This document shows positions 44,163-53,158 of a DNA stretch of 64,000 bases, in pieces (the first letter of the stretch is position 1; each line of letters opens with the position of its first letter). A program made the position numbers and the translations under genes. Below the pieces are notes generated by a model that saw only the letters and a program-made list of their open reading frames with translations, made no database searches and was not told the DNA's origin. The DNA is from Cystobacter fuscus (GTDB lineage: Bacteria > Myxococcota > Myxococcia > Myxococcales > Myxococcaceae), in assembly GCF_002305875.1 (NCBI RefSeq), contig NZ_CP022098.1, forward strand, positions 11,718,001 to 11,782,000, in the 5' to 3' direction.

Positions 44163-44293
44163 CCGAACCTCCAACCGTCGTGTGGGTGACAGGAAGTTCG
44201 TTACCGGTATGACGTTCGGCAAGGAGTGGCCCCCGGGGGAGGGCCGCCCCCCCGCCTCGGGGGCTCTCGAGCAGACGGCCCCGGACGACCCGG

Positions 44294-46183
44294 TCAGCCA
44301 CGCGTCCAATCACTGCTCGTCACGACGGGCAGTTGCAGGGCGCGCTCGCGATCCAGGTCCAGGTTGCCGATGTGCAGCGACAGCGGGGCCTGCACCCACT
44401 TGTAGATGGACTGGAGGAAGAGCCGGATGAACTTCTCCACGTAGCCGCGCAGCCGCTCCGCCTCGACCTCGGGGAACATCGCCTCGAGCGCATGGAGCAT
44501 CTCGGCGGGCACCAGCTTCTCTCCGGCGAACAGGTAGAAGCACGCATCGAGGATGGGAAAGGGCATCAGCTCCTCCTCGCCCACCTGGTTGTGCGCCAGC
44601 TCCGGTCCGGCCGGCTTGGACAACACCTTGCGGATGCCCTCGTAGTTCGTCTGCTCCAAGAGGTAGTCCAGCAGGTACATGACGACCGTCTTGGGCACGT
44701 TGGCGATGACGGCGAGCGCTCCCATGAGATCGCCGCCCACGGTGGTGTAGCCCACCGCGCGCTCGCTCATGTTGCCCGTCTGCAGGAACAGGCCCCCGCT
44801 GGAGTTGGACCAGTTCCACATGCGCTGGGCGCGCAGGCGCGCCTGGATGTTCTGCTCGGTGAGGGCCGTGGGCTGGGCGCCGCCGAGCATCGTGCGGGTG
44901 ACTTGCAGCTCCCGGTCGAACGCCTCCTCGATGGGGACGACCTCGAAGGGCACGCCCAGCTCGCGGGCGATCGTCTCCGCCGCGTCGCGCGTGGCGTCGC
45001 TCGAGTAGCGGCTGGGCATGTAGAAGGCGCGGATGAGGCTGCCCGGGTTGTCGGGCCGCACGCGCCTGGCATAACGGTGGGCGACGAGCAGGGTGAGCAG
45101 CGAGTCGCGCCCGCCGGACAGGGCGATGCCGAGCACCTTGAAGGCCCGCGTCTTCTCGAAGTAGTCGCCCACGCCGAGCGACAGCGCATCGAGGATGTCC
45201 TCGCACAGCGCCTCGCGTCCGGAGCGGCGGGTATCGGGCCCGGGCAGGAAGAAGCTGCGGTGGGCGGGCACGGGGTAGCGCAGCTTCTCGCGCCGGGTGG
45301 TGACGACCTGCGTGCAGTCGATGGTGGGCACCAGCTTGCCGCCCTCGCGCAGCCACGTCTCCCGGTCACTGCGCCAGGTGGTGTTCTCCGTGCGCAGGCG
45401 CAGCGTGCGATCCAGATCCACCACCGCCGAGGCGAAGCCCTGGCGGAAGCGGGGCTCCTCGGCCACGGGCTTGCCGTTCTGGTTGATGAAGCCGCCCCCA
45501 TCGAAGATGAGGCCGTCGTTGCTACCCAGCGCGTTGGAGTAGGCGATGGTGCACTGGAAGTCCGCGGCGCGCGTGGCGAGCTGCTCGCGCCGGGTGTCCA
45601 CGTGGCCCAGCCGGAAGGGCGAGGCGGACAGGTTCACCACCAGCTCGCCTCCCGAATAGGTGCGCCGACGGATGGGCCCCTCGGGGCTCCAGATGTCCTC
45701 GCACACCTCGGGGGAGATGATGCCGAAGTCGAAGTGGAAGAGGTAGTCGCCGAGCGGAATGCCCCGGAACTGCTCGTGCATGCCGGGCACGCCGCGGGCG
45801 AAGGTGCGGCCCTCGTAGAAGATGCTGTAGGTGGGCAGCTTCTCCTTGGGGACGAGACCCACCACCTTGCCGCCCGCCACGATGGCGGCGCAGTTGTAGC
45901 GCAGGCCCTGGTGCGCCACCGCCACACCGATGAGGAACACGCTCGGCAGCGAGGCCGTCTCCCGGGCGAAGCGCTCGAGCTGGGGCCACTGGTTGTCGAC
46001 GAACCCCTGCCACTGCACCAGGTCCTCGGGGGGATAGCCGCCGACGAGCGATTCCTGGAAGACGCCCACGGTGACGTCGTCGGCCGCCATCTGGCGTGCC
46101 AGCTCCAGCGCCGCGTCCACGTTGCGGGCGAAGGCACCCACGGTGACGTTGACGCTGGCGAGCCCAATCTTCACGAGCCGCAT
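44294..46183 (-). CDS. nadE: Glutamine-dependent NAD+ synthetase
   Basis: 629 residues: an N-terminal nitrilase-type glutaminase domain (~1-275) with Glu44 in 'VGVFQESLVGGYPPEDL', Lys in 'VPKEKLPTYSIFYEGR' and Cys in 'ISPEVCEDIWSPEG'; then an NH3-dependent synthetase domain with the PP-loop 'LGIALSGGRDSLLTLLVAHR' and 'LFLQTGNMSERAVGYTTVGG'. It amidates nicotinic acid adenine dinucleotide using glutamine, the last step of NAD synthesis. The glutaminase triad is complete. GAGGAGG lies 10 nt upstream of the ATG. Confidence 0.95.
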   Translation of the reverse strand: MRLVKIGLASVNVTVGAFARNVDAALELARQMAADDVTVGVFQESLVGGYPPEDLVQWQGFVDNQWPQLERFARETASLPSVFLIGVAVAHQGLRYNCAAIVAGGKVVGLVPKEKLPTYSIFYEGRTFARGVPGMHEQFRGIPLGDYLFHFDFGIISPEVCEDIWSPEGPIRRRTYSGGELVVNLSASPFRLGHVDTRREQLATRAADFQCTIAYSNALGSNDGLIFDGGGFINQNGKPVAEEPRFRQGFASAVVDLDRTLRLRTENTTWRSDRETWLREGGKLVPTIDCTQVVTTRREKLRYPVPAHRSFFLPGPDTRRSGREALCEDILDALSLGVGDYFEKTRAFKVLGIALSGGRDSLLTLLVAHRYARRVRPDNPGSLIRAFYMPSRYSSDATRDAAETIARELGVPFEVVPIEEAFDRELQVTRTMLGGAQPTALTEQNIQARLRAQRMWNWSNSSGGLFLQTGNMSERAVGYTTVGGDLMGALAVIANVPKTVVMYLLDYLLEQTNYEGIRKVLSKPAGPELAHNQVGEEELMPFPILDACFYLFAGEKLVPAEMLHALEAMFPEVEAERLRGYVEKFIRLFLQSIYKWVQAPLSLHIGNLDLDRERALQLPVVTSSDWTRG

Positions 46184-46259
46184 GGAAAGAGTGCCTCCTC
46201 GAACTCAGAACGGGATGAGGCGCGCGAGCAGACGCCCGGACGGCACGCCATGCAAGCGC

Positions 46260-46919
46260 CTAATTCAGCGGACCCGTCGGCTTGACCGGACTCAAACGCG
46301 CGACGAGCTCCGCCACCTCGTCCACCACCTCCAGGAGCCGCGTGCGCACGTCCAGCTCGCACAAGAGCTCCTGGCGCCGCTCGGGCTCCGGCACGATGGC
46401 GGCGGCCACCACGTCCGCCAACATGCCCCCCTGGGAGCGCGCCGCGAGCGGCAGGAGGTTCTCCGCGAAGGACACCGGCACGCGTCCGGCCAGGTCGAGC
46501 ACCGCCTGCCGCAGCCGCTCCTCCTCGGGGCCCTGGTAGACCGGATCCGGCAACGGGTGCACCCGCACCTCCCGGTAGGGTTTGTCCGCGGGAAGCTCCG
46601 CGAGCAGCCGGGCACGGCAGACGCCCTGCAGGAGGATGTTGTAGCGCCCGTCCGGCAGCTCCTCGTGCCAGATGATGAGCCCGGCGCACATCATGGGCTG
46701 CAGGGGGGGCCGCTCTCCGTACTGCCCTTCCCAGCCCGGCTCCAACTGGGCGAGCGCCATCACCTTGTCCCCGGCGAGCGCGTCGCGCACCAGGGCCCGG
46801 TAGCGCGGCTCGAAGATGTGCAGGGGCAGAACGGCGTGCGGAAAGAGGACCGCGGAAGGCAGCGGAAAGACCTTGAGTGCCTGGGTGGTTCGCTCGATGC
46901 GTTCGAGGGCCGTCGTCAT
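46260..46919 (-). CDS. LON peptidase substrate-binding domain protein
   Basis: 219 residues from ATG 46919. 'LKVFPLPSAVLFPHAVLPLH' and 'IFEPRYRALVRDAL' are the LON N-terminal (PUA-like) domain signature, followed by 'GRYNILLQGVCRARLL'. There is no ATPase or protease domain, so it is the stand-alone type of unknown function. It ends 76 nt before the nadE start on the same strand. Confidence 0.92.
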   Translation of the reverse strand: MTTALERIERTTQALKVFPLPSAVLFPHAVLPLHIFEPRYRALVRDALAGDKVMALAQLEPGWEGQYGERPPLQPMMCAGLIIWHEELPDGRYNILLQGVCRARLLAELPADKPYREVRVHPLPDPVYQGPEEERLRQAVLDLAGRVPVSFAENLLPLAARSQGGMLADVVAAAIVPEPERRQELLCELDVRTRLLEVVDEVAELVARLSPVKPTGPLN

Positions 46920-47045
46920 GGGGGCACCGTAGCCCGGTCCCCCGGCCCGGGTGAATGAGGGGGTGTTGCCAGCCGGCAGGCGGGCGTCTTCCGGGGGACG
47001 GAAGGCTGATAACGCGTCCACTTTCCGCTAGCGTGCGCGCCCTCG

Positions 47046-47612
47046 ATGACCGAACCCGCTCCCGTCGCCGCCCCTTCCGGGAAACCCTCCTGGTACCGCC
47101 GACTCTACCTGCGCGTGGAGTCCCTCTCGTCCACCCCCCATGCCCTGGGCGCCATGATGTTGGTGTCCGTCGTGGACGCCTCGGTGTTTCCCATTCCACC
47201 CTTCGCGCTGCTCGTGCCCATGGTGCTCGCCCAGCCGCGCAAGTGGGTGCGCTACGCGCTGCTCGGCACCGTGGCGAGCCTCCTCGGTGGTTTCATCGGC
47301 TACTACCTGGGGGTGCTCGTGCACCAGGGAGCCCTGAGCGCCCTGAACATCAACCTGGACGCACGCATCCAGCGCTTCGGCATCGATGCCACCGTGGGCG
47401 AGCTGCTCGGCCAGAACTTCTGGGTGTTGGCGCTCCTGTGCTCGGTGCTGCCCACGCCCTTCAAGATCGTCGCCATCGGCAGCGGCATGGTGAGCGTGCC
47501 GTTGGACCGCTTCTTCCTCGCGGCGCTCATCGGCCGCTCGGCGCGCTTCTTCGCGGTGTCCGGGGTGATGCGCTTCTTCGGACCCACGGCGCGCAAGTGG
47601 CTGCGCGTGTGA
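47046..47612 (+). CDS. YqaA/SNARE-associated (DedA-like) membrane protein
   Basis: 188 residues with four or five hydrophobic segments. 'SVVDASVFPIPPFALLVPMV', 'SLLGGFIGYYLGVLV' and 'LPTPFKIVAIGSGMVSVPLD' are typical of the YqaA branch of the VTT/DedA superfamily, in which re-entrant helices carry the F/P and G motifs. Members are thought to move or scramble lipids at the inner membrane; precise role unknown here. Confidence 0.9.
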   Translation: MTEPAPVAAPSGKPSWYRRLYLRVESLSSTPHALGAMMLVSVVDASVFPIPPFALLVPMVLAQPRKWVRYALLGTVASLLGGFIGYYLGVLVHQGALSALNINLDARIQRFGIDATVGELLGQNFWVLALLCSVLPTPFKIVAIGSGMVSVPLDRFFLAALIGRSARFFAVSGVMRFFGPTARKWLRV

Positions 47613-47622
47613 GCGCGCCGCG

Positions 47623-50055
47623 CTAGGCCGCGGACAAGGTGGCGAGCGCCTCGTCGATGGTGGCCAGCAACTCGTTGGGCCGCACGGGCTTCTCCAGGAC
47701 GCGGTTGCGCACCGTGCGCACGAAGTCGCGCATCGCCTGGGTGTAGGCCCCGCCGGAGATGAAGACGAGCCGCTCGAGCAGCTCCGGCGCGTGCGTGCGC
47801 AGGTGCGAGTAGACGTCCATCCCGGTCGTCCCCGGCATCTGCAAGTCACACAACACCAGATCGAAGCGCTGCCCCGCGCTCACCCACGCCAGGGCCTCGG
47901 CGCCACGCGTGGTGATGACCACGTCGTGCGAGGGCTCGATGAGCATGCGCATGGACTGGGCCAGGCGCGGCTCGTCGTCGATGATGAGGATGCGTCGGCG
48001 CGGAGCGGACTCGGCCACGGCACCTGCCGACTCGGGCTCGGCGGGCGAGGGGGACGTCTGCGCCGCGGCGGGCAACACGAGCGTGAAGACACTGCCCTTG
48101 CCCGGCTCGCTGCGCACCCGCAGCTCGCCGCCATGGGACTGGACGATCTGCTGACAGATGGCGAGCCCCAGGCCCGTGCCCTCGCCGGAGGGCTTGGTGG
48201 TGAAGAACGGCTCGAAGATGCGCGACAGCACGGCGGGAGACATCCCACAGCCCGTGTCGGACACCTCCACCAGGGCGCGGCCGAGGCCGTCACCCCCCGT
48301 GCGCACGCGCACCTCGTGCCGCTCGGGATTGCCCTCGGGGATGGCCTGCAGCGCATTGACGAGCAGGTTGAGCAACACCTGTCCGAGCCGGGCCTCGCTG
48401 CCGAGCACCGGAGGAGGTGAGCCGAAGTCTTCCACCAGCCGGGCCCGGGCACGCACCGCGTGAGCCGCCATGCGCATCGCGGGAACCACTACCGCGTTGA
48501 CGTCCAACATCTCCCGCTCCTCTCCTTCCTGCCGACTGAAGACCTTCAGGTCCCTCACGATGACGCGAATGCGCTCGGCGCCCTCGCGCACGGAGTCCAG
48601 CCGGGTGCGTGCCTCGGCGAGGTGCTCGGGCCCCTGCCGCAGGCTGCGCGCCACGCCTTCCAGGTTCAACAGAAGGTAAGCCAGTGGGTTGTTGATTTCA
48701 TGGCCCACACCCGCCGCCAGGGTGCCGACCGCGGCGATCCGCCCCGCGGAGACGAGCTTCTCCTGCAACTGCCGTTGCGCGGTGAGATCATGGTGGGTGC
48801 CCACGACGTACGAGACCTGTCCATCCCCTCCCGGGATGCGCGACAGGTGCATCTGGCTGAACAGCCGTGAGCCGTCCTTGTGCATCAGCACCACTTCACC
48901 ACGAAAGTCGCCCTTCTCACGCAAGGTCTCTTCCACCCGCTGTTGGATCTCCTGCGCCGCCGTGCAGAACTCCCACGGGGAGTGGCCCGCCAGTTCCTCC
49001 TGCGTCCAACCGCACATCTCCTGGAAGAAGGGGTTGAGGAAGACGATCCGGGGCCCCTCGCCCGGGCGCTTCTCGCAGATGACCACCCCCTCGCGCACGT
49101 TGCGCACGGCGGTGGTCAACGCCTCCAGTTGCGTCCTGGCCGCGCCCTGTTCGCGGCGCACCTCCCTCCACAACAGCCCGACGCCGGTGACGAGCGCCAG
49201 GAAGAGCTTGAACCCGAGCAGGTCCGCCGAGCGCGTGCCCTCCGCCGGCACGAAAACACCCGAGGCCACGAGCGCGTGGCCCATGGACACCGCCACGAGC
49301 AGTACCAGGCTGAGCGCCGCCCCCGGTGAGCCGAAGCGCAGGGCCGCCCATACCCCGAGCGGAAAGAGCACGAACACCTGCGCGTAGACGAGCGAGGAGC
49401 CCCGCAGGCCCACGCTGAAGGACCACAGACACACGCCCAGCAGCAGCCCCATGAGCGCCAGCCCCTCGCGCCAGAGCGTCTCCGGCCTGCGCCGCGCGAG
49501 CAGCATCAAGGCCACCCCGGCCCCCAGCATCCCCAGCATGCTCTCCACCCAACCCCGCCAGACGAGCCCTCCCACGGCTTCCCAGGCGAGGGAGGGCCGG
49601 GATGCGAGCGACAACACGCCCGACGGGAGGCCCACCAGGGTGCCCGCGGTCGCACAGCAAGCGAGCACCGCCACGTCCTGGAGGCGCGCCCGTCCGGCGG
49701 AGAAGCCGAGGCGCCGCAACAGCCACACCCCGAGCACCGCCTCCAGGGTGTGACCCATCGCGAGCGTCAGCGCCACCCCGGGGGAGGCGGAGCCCGAGAG
49801 CAGGTGGACGCCCAGCGAGGCCAGGAAGACGGCGGGCCAGCGTGAGCGGCCCAACAGATACAAGCCCGCGAGGGCCACGCCCAGGGAAGGCCACACCGGG
49901 TGGGTGATGCCCACGAGCGGCGCCTGGGTCATGCCGAGCCAGGAAGACGCGAGATGCACGACCGCCAGCGCGAGCGTTTCGGCGAATCCTCTCGAACCTT
50001 CCACACGGAAATGCTCGAGGCGCTGTGCTTGCGTCGGAATGGCGGTGCCCCCCAC
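47623..50055 (-). CDS. MASE1-PAS hybrid histidine kinase with C-terminal receiver
   Basis: 810 residues from GTG 50055. Residues ~20-300 are a MASE1-like membrane sensor with about eight helices ('HPVWPSLGVALAGLYLLGRS' is characteristic). Then PAS ('LTTAVRNVREGVVICEKRPG' to 'GTHHDLTAQRQ'), HisKA with the phosphorylated His in 'AAGVGHEINNPLAYLLLNLE', HATPase_c with N-box 'QVLLNLLVNALQAIPEG' and G-boxes 'EVSDTGCGM' and 'GEGTGLGLAI', and a receiver with 'ILIIDDEPRLAQ' and phospho-acceptor Asp in 'DLVLCDLQMPG'. All catalytic elements are intact. A membrane-sensed hybrid kinase of unknown signal. Confidence 0.93.
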   Translation of the reverse strand: MGGTAIPTQAQRLEHFRVEGSRGFAETLALAVVHLASSWLGMTQAPLVGITHPVWPSLGVALAGLYLLGRSRWPAVFLASLGVHLLSGSASPGVALTLAMGHTLEAVLGVWLLRRLGFSAGRARLQDVAVLACCATAGTLVGLPSGVLSLASRPSLAWEAVGGLVWRGWVESMLGMLGAGVALMLLARRRPETLWREGLALMGLLLGVCLWSFSVGLRGSSLVYAQVFVLFPLGVWAALRFGSPGAALSLVLLVAVSMGHALVASGVFVPAEGTRSADLLGFKLFLALVTGVGLLWREVRREQGAARTQLEALTTAVRNVREGVVICEKRPGEGPRIVFLNPFFQEMCGWTQEELAGHSPWEFCTAAQEIQQRVEETLREKGDFRGEVVLMHKDGSRLFSQMHLSRIPGGDGQVSYVVGTHHDLTAQRQLQEKLVSAGRIAAVGTLAAGVGHEINNPLAYLLLNLEGVARSLRQGPEHLAEARTRLDSVREGAERIRVIVRDLKVFSRQEGEEREMLDVNAVVVPAMRMAAHAVRARARLVEDFGSPPPVLGSEARLGQVLLNLLVNALQAIPEGNPERHEVRVRTGGDGLGRALVEVSDTGCGMSPAVLSRIFEPFFTTKPSGEGTGLGLAICQQIVQSHGGELRVRSEPGKGSVFTLVLPAAAQTSPSPAEPESAGAVAESAPRRRILIIDDEPRLAQSMRMLIEPSHDVVITTRGAEALAWVSAGQRFDLVLCDLQMPGTTGMDVYSHLRTHAPELLERLVFISGGAYTQAMRDFVRTVRNRVLEKPVRPNELLATIDEALATLSAA

Positions 50056-50171
50056 ACACGTCCCAGCTCTCAGCGGCGTGGATGAGTCATGTTAACCGGC
50101 CCGCCGGGGGCCGAAAACGTCCACCGTCCTGGCTGTTCTCCTACCGAACAGACATCCTCGGGCGTGCGCGC

Positions 50172-50849
50172 TCAGGAAGCGAGGGCGCGAGGCAGGGCCA
50201 GCAGGTGCTGGAGCAACTCCTCCACCGAGCGGGCGATCACCCGGGCCCGATGGGTCCGCAACTCCTGCTCATCGCGGAAACCCCACGTCACGCCCACGCC
50301 GTACATGCCCGCGGCCCGGGCGGTGTCCATGTCCACGGACGTGTCGCCGATGAAGGCGCATCCACTCGGGTCCACGCCCAGCTCCGCCGCCATGCCGAGC
50401 GCGGCCGTGGGGTCCGGCTTGCGAGGCACCCCGACGCGCTCGCCGTAGACGGCCGCGAAGCGCACGCCGGGCAGGAGCTCGGCCACCAGCCGGCGGGTGG
50501 CCGCGTCGGGCTTGTTGCTGAGCACCGCCAGCTTCACGCCCTCGTCCGCGAGGCGCTCGAGCAGGGGGAGGATGCCCGGGAACGGCCGGGTCTGATCCAG
50601 CATGTGCTCGGCGTAGAAGGCGCGGTAGGTGGCGAGCACGGCCTCCCGCGCGTGCGCGTGTGCCTCGGGGACGGCCCGGGCCACGAGCACCTGGGCCCCC
50701 TCGCCCACGAAGTGCCGGTAGGCCGCCAGGGGATGGGGAGGCAGGCCGTGGGTGCTCAGGGCATGGTTCATCGCCGCGCCAATGCCGTGCAGCGAGTCCA
50801 GCAGGGTTCCGTCCAGATCGAAGAGCGCGGCGCGAAGGGAGTGGGACAT
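50172..50849 (-). CDS. HAD-family phosphatase (phosphoglycolate phosphatase-like)
   Basis: 225 residues from ATG 50849. HAD motif I 'ALFDLDGTLLDSLHGI' (nucleophile Asp), motif II in 'LAVLSNKPDAATRRL', Lys in 'VPRKPDPTAALGM', and motif IV 'CAFIGDTSVDMDTARAAGM'. The order and cap size match Gph, which removes 2-phosphoglycolate, but other PGP/PpaX-type roles are equally possible. Confidence 0.88.
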   Translation of the reverse strand: MSHSLRAALFDLDGTLLDSLHGIGAAMNHALSTHGLPPHPLAAYRHFVGEGAQVLVARAVPEAHAHAREAVLATYRAFYAEHMLDQTRPFPGILPLLERLADEGVKLAVLSNKPDAATRRLVAELLPGVRFAAVYGERVGVPRKPDPTAALGMAAELGVDPSGCAFIGDTSVDMDTARAAGMYGVGVTWGFRDEQELRTHRARVIARSVEELLQHLLALPRALAS

Positions 50850-50942
50850 GGCTTCCCGCAAACACCAACGCCCCGGTCCGGACAAGTCCGAGACGCGGGG
50901 CGCGGGTGGTTTCCAGGCCCGGGGGCCCGGAAGGGACGACGA

Positions 50943-51527
50943 TTACGGCGTGGCGGCGGCGGTGGTCTCGCCCGCGGCGCCCGCCTCGCCCTTCTGGAGG
51001 GTGGCGAAGTTGATGTTGTTGTAGCCCGCGCTGGCGCAGCTGAACATCACCCGCTTGATGATGGCGAACTCCACTTCCTTGTGGGCCTGGATGTTCACGT
51101 CACCCTTGAAGGCGTTGGTGTTGCCCTCGGCCATGGCGTGGAGATCCTCGAACTGCTTCTTCATGTCCCGCAGCTTCTCCTCCAGGGCGGGAATGTTGAG
51201 GTACTCCTCCTTGACCAGGTCCTGAACGCGGCCGACGACGTTGCCGGAGATGGTGACTTCCTCCCCGGACACCATCACCACCGGGTTCATCTCGATTTCC
51301 TTGACGTTGACCGCCTCGGGCAGCTGGATGTCCTTGGTCATCATCAGCACCTCGCCCGTCGCCGAGAAGTTGGCGATGAGGAAGAGCACGATGATCACGA
51401 ACATGTCGACCAGGGGCGTGATGAGCACGTCCGCGTTGCCACTCTTGTGGCCGTGCGTGCCGTGGCCGAACACCTTGGAGTGTTGCAGCCGTTTGCAGTA
51501 GCGCTTGCCGGGAGCCTTGATGGCCAT
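50943..51527 (-). CDS. ExbD/TolR-family protein, second of the pair
   Basis: 194 residues. A single membrane helix near the N-terminus with the essential Asp: 'NADVLITPLVDMFVIIVLFL'. The periplasmic part has 'ATGEVLMMTKDIQLPEAVNV' and ends in an Ala/Thr-rich tail. Its unusual feature is a longer basic N-terminus ('KRYCKRLQHSKVFGHGTHGH'). It is encoded 15 nt after the other ExbD-like gene and probably forms the stator with it and the ExbB-like protein. Confidence 0.88.
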   Translation of the reverse strand: MAIKAPGKRYCKRLQHSKVFGHGTHGHKSGNADVLITPLVDMFVIIVLFLIANFSATGEVLMMTKDIQLPEAVNVKEIEMNPVVMVSGEEVTISGNVVGRVQDLVKEEYLNIPALEEKLRDMKKQFEDLHAMAEGNTNAFKGDVNIQAHKEVEFAIIKRVMFSCASAGYNNINFATLQKGEAGAAGETTAAATP

Positions 51528-51542
51528 GGTGTGGATGCCTTC

Positions 51543-52028
51543 CTAACCCATGATGGCGGACACCGAGACCTGGGGCAGGCCGGCGCCGATGCACTGGTCG
51601 ATGATCCGCACCAGGTCTTCGTAGTGGACCTTGTCCTCGGTCTGCAGCGTGATGGAGGACTGATCCGGGAACTGCGCCTTGAGCTCCTTGAAGCGCGCGA
51701 GCAGCGGCGCCAGGTCCAACTTGCCGTTGGCCCCGCGCTTGGCCTCGATGGACGGGAACTCACTCTGGTCCGCCACCAGCTTCAGCTCGGTGGGCGTGAC
51801 GAACAGCGTGAGCTGGACCGTCTTGGTCTGCTCTTCTTGTTTCTGTTCCTCGTCGGTGGAAGGCCCTCCGGCCTGCGCCACCTGGAGACGGCCGATCTGC
51901 GTCCAGACCGCCGTCATGATGAGGAAGCTGATGGTCACCGCCATCAGGTCGATAAAGGGGGTGAGGTTGATGGCAACGTCGAGCGACTTCTTGCCTTTGC
52001 CTCCCCCCAGGTCCATTCCGCCGGCCAT
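51543..52028 (-). CDS. ExbD/TolR-family protein, first of the pair
   Basis: 161 residues. 'SLDVAINLTPFIDLMAVTIS' with the conserved Asp in the single transmembrane helix defines the ExbD/TolR family; 'SSITLQTEDKVHYEDLVRII' and 'DQCIGAGLPQVSVSAI' form the periplasmic domain. Residues ~55-70 are acidic/Gln-rich. Paired with a second ExbD-like protein downstream and an ExbB/TolQ-like protein upstream. Confidence 0.9.
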   Translation of the reverse strand: MAGGMDLGGGKGKKSLDVAINLTPFIDLMAVTISFLIMTAVWTQIGRLQVAQAGGPSTDEEQKQEEQTKTVQLTLFVTPTELKLVADQSEFPSIEAKRGANGKLDLAPLLARFKELKAQFPDQSSITLQTEDKVHYEDLVRIIDQCIGAGLPQVSVSAIMG

Positions 52029-52111
52029 GGGGCTCTCCTTTCCTTTCCGGAGCGCGTCGCAAAGCTACCGACAACGCGCCCGGAGTTCAGGTTTCGTCAA
52101 AGGACGAGGAA

Positions 52112-52855
52112 TTACTCCTCGTCGTGGCCCGCGGACGCCGAGACGGTGGCGTTCTTGAACTTGTCACGGTTGTTGACGATCAGGTTGAGCACCGCGACGC
52201 TCGTCTCGTTGATGTCGTTGACGATCGACGTGGCGCGGCCCGAGAGGATGGAGAAGGCGACGACGGCGGGGATGGCCGTGAGCAGTCCGAAGCCCGTGCA
52301 GTTCATGGCTTCCGAGATGCCGTTGGCGAGAATGGTCGCCTTGTCGGCCGGATTCACGTTGGCCACCGCCTCGAAGCAGGCGATCAGACCCGACACCGTT
52401 CCGAGCAGACCGGCGAGCATCGCCGCGTTGCCGAGCATGGCCAGGTAGCCGGTACGCGCCTCGATGCGGGGCGTCTCGCGCAGGCTGGCCTCGTCGAGCG
52501 CCGCCTGGACCTCCTCCTCACCCTTGGGCACGTTCATCAGACCGGCCTTGATGACCTGCGTGAGCGGCGTCTGCTTCTGGCCGGACACGTAGTTGATGGC
52601 CTTGTCCAGGTCACCCGCGTAGATGTGCTTCTTGAGGCCGCGCAGGAAGGCCTCCTTGTTGATGGACGCCTTGCCGAACAGCACAATGCTGCGCTCGACC
52701 ATGATGGCCAGGGCGAACACCAGGCAGACAGCGATGGGGTACATACCCCACTGACCGGCCTCCCAGCGCTTGGCGACTTCCTCGAAGAACGAGCGCTCAG
52801 CGCCATGGCCGGCGTTGGCAAGAATGGTCAGGTTCGTCACAAAGCCCAGGTTCAT
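52112..52855 (-). CDS. MotA/TolQ/ExbB-family proton channel protein
   Basis: 247 residues from ATG 52855 (GGAGG 12 nt upstream). 'WGMYPIAVCLVFALAIMVER' is the first transmembrane helix. 'AMLGNAAMLAGLLGTVSGLI' with 'ACFEAV' and 'GISEAMNCTGFGLLTAIPAV' are the paired channel helices of TolQ/ExbB. With two ExbD-type proteins it forms a proton-driven motor; in myxobacteria such B-D-D sets include Tol, Ton and the AglRQS gliding motor. The sequence does not allow me to choose between them. Confidence 0.92.
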   Translation of the reverse strand: MNLGFVTNLTILANAGHGAERSFFEEVAKRWEAGQWGMYPIAVCLVFALAIMVERSIVLFGKASINKEAFLRGLKKHIYAGDLDKAINYVSGQKQTPLTQVIKAGLMNVPKGEEEVQAALDEASLRETPRIEARTGYLAMLGNAAMLAGLLGTVSGLIACFEAVANVNPADKATILANGISEAMNCTGFGLLTAIPAVVAFSILSGRATSIVNDINETSVAVLNLIVNNRDKFKNATVSASAGHDEE

Positions 52856-52978
52856 AATTACGTGTTGCCTCCAAAAAACATGCGGACCCGGCGTGACGGG
52901 CCTTCGCCATCCCGGACCCCTGACCCCGCGATCTTCCGCGAGAATCATTGGCCCGCCATTGGCATCAATTGGGGCCCG

Positions 52979-53008
52979 ACTTTAAGAACGCCTCTTCAAG
53001 TGTGTCAA
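52979..53008 (-). promoter_or_regulatory. Sigma-70-type promoter for the ExbB-ExbD-ExbD operon
   Basis: On the minus strand a perfect -35 TTGACA (53008-53003) is followed after 18 nt by a -10 TAAAGT (52984-52979, four of six matches to TATAAT). It lies about 125 nt upstream of the ExbB-like start and points at it, so it is the likely operon promoter. No clear promoter was seen for the divergent MshEN gene; the rest of 52856-53158 shows nothing else convincing. Confidence 0.6.
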
Positions 53009-53158
53009 GACACGGCCTGCTCCCTTAGTTGCTGAAATCTCACGGGAATTTTGAGAGGGAACTTCGCCCGGACGGCTGGTCACATGCCAGACGGACAGCA
53101 CTTGATGCACCGCGTCATCCCCTTGACGGACAGGGGCGGTGAGGCTAAGGCGCCGCAC

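Noticed and set aside
50943-52855. Assignment of the ExbB-ExbD-ExbD set as AglRQS gliding motor
   Set aside because: Same layout, but several paralogous sets exist in myxobacteria and I cannot run a phylogeny; left unnamed.
52961-52980. Possible sigma-54 site (TTGGCA...GGGGC) between the ExbB operon and MshEN gene
   Set aside because: The GG-GC spacing is off by one and the -12 element is poor.
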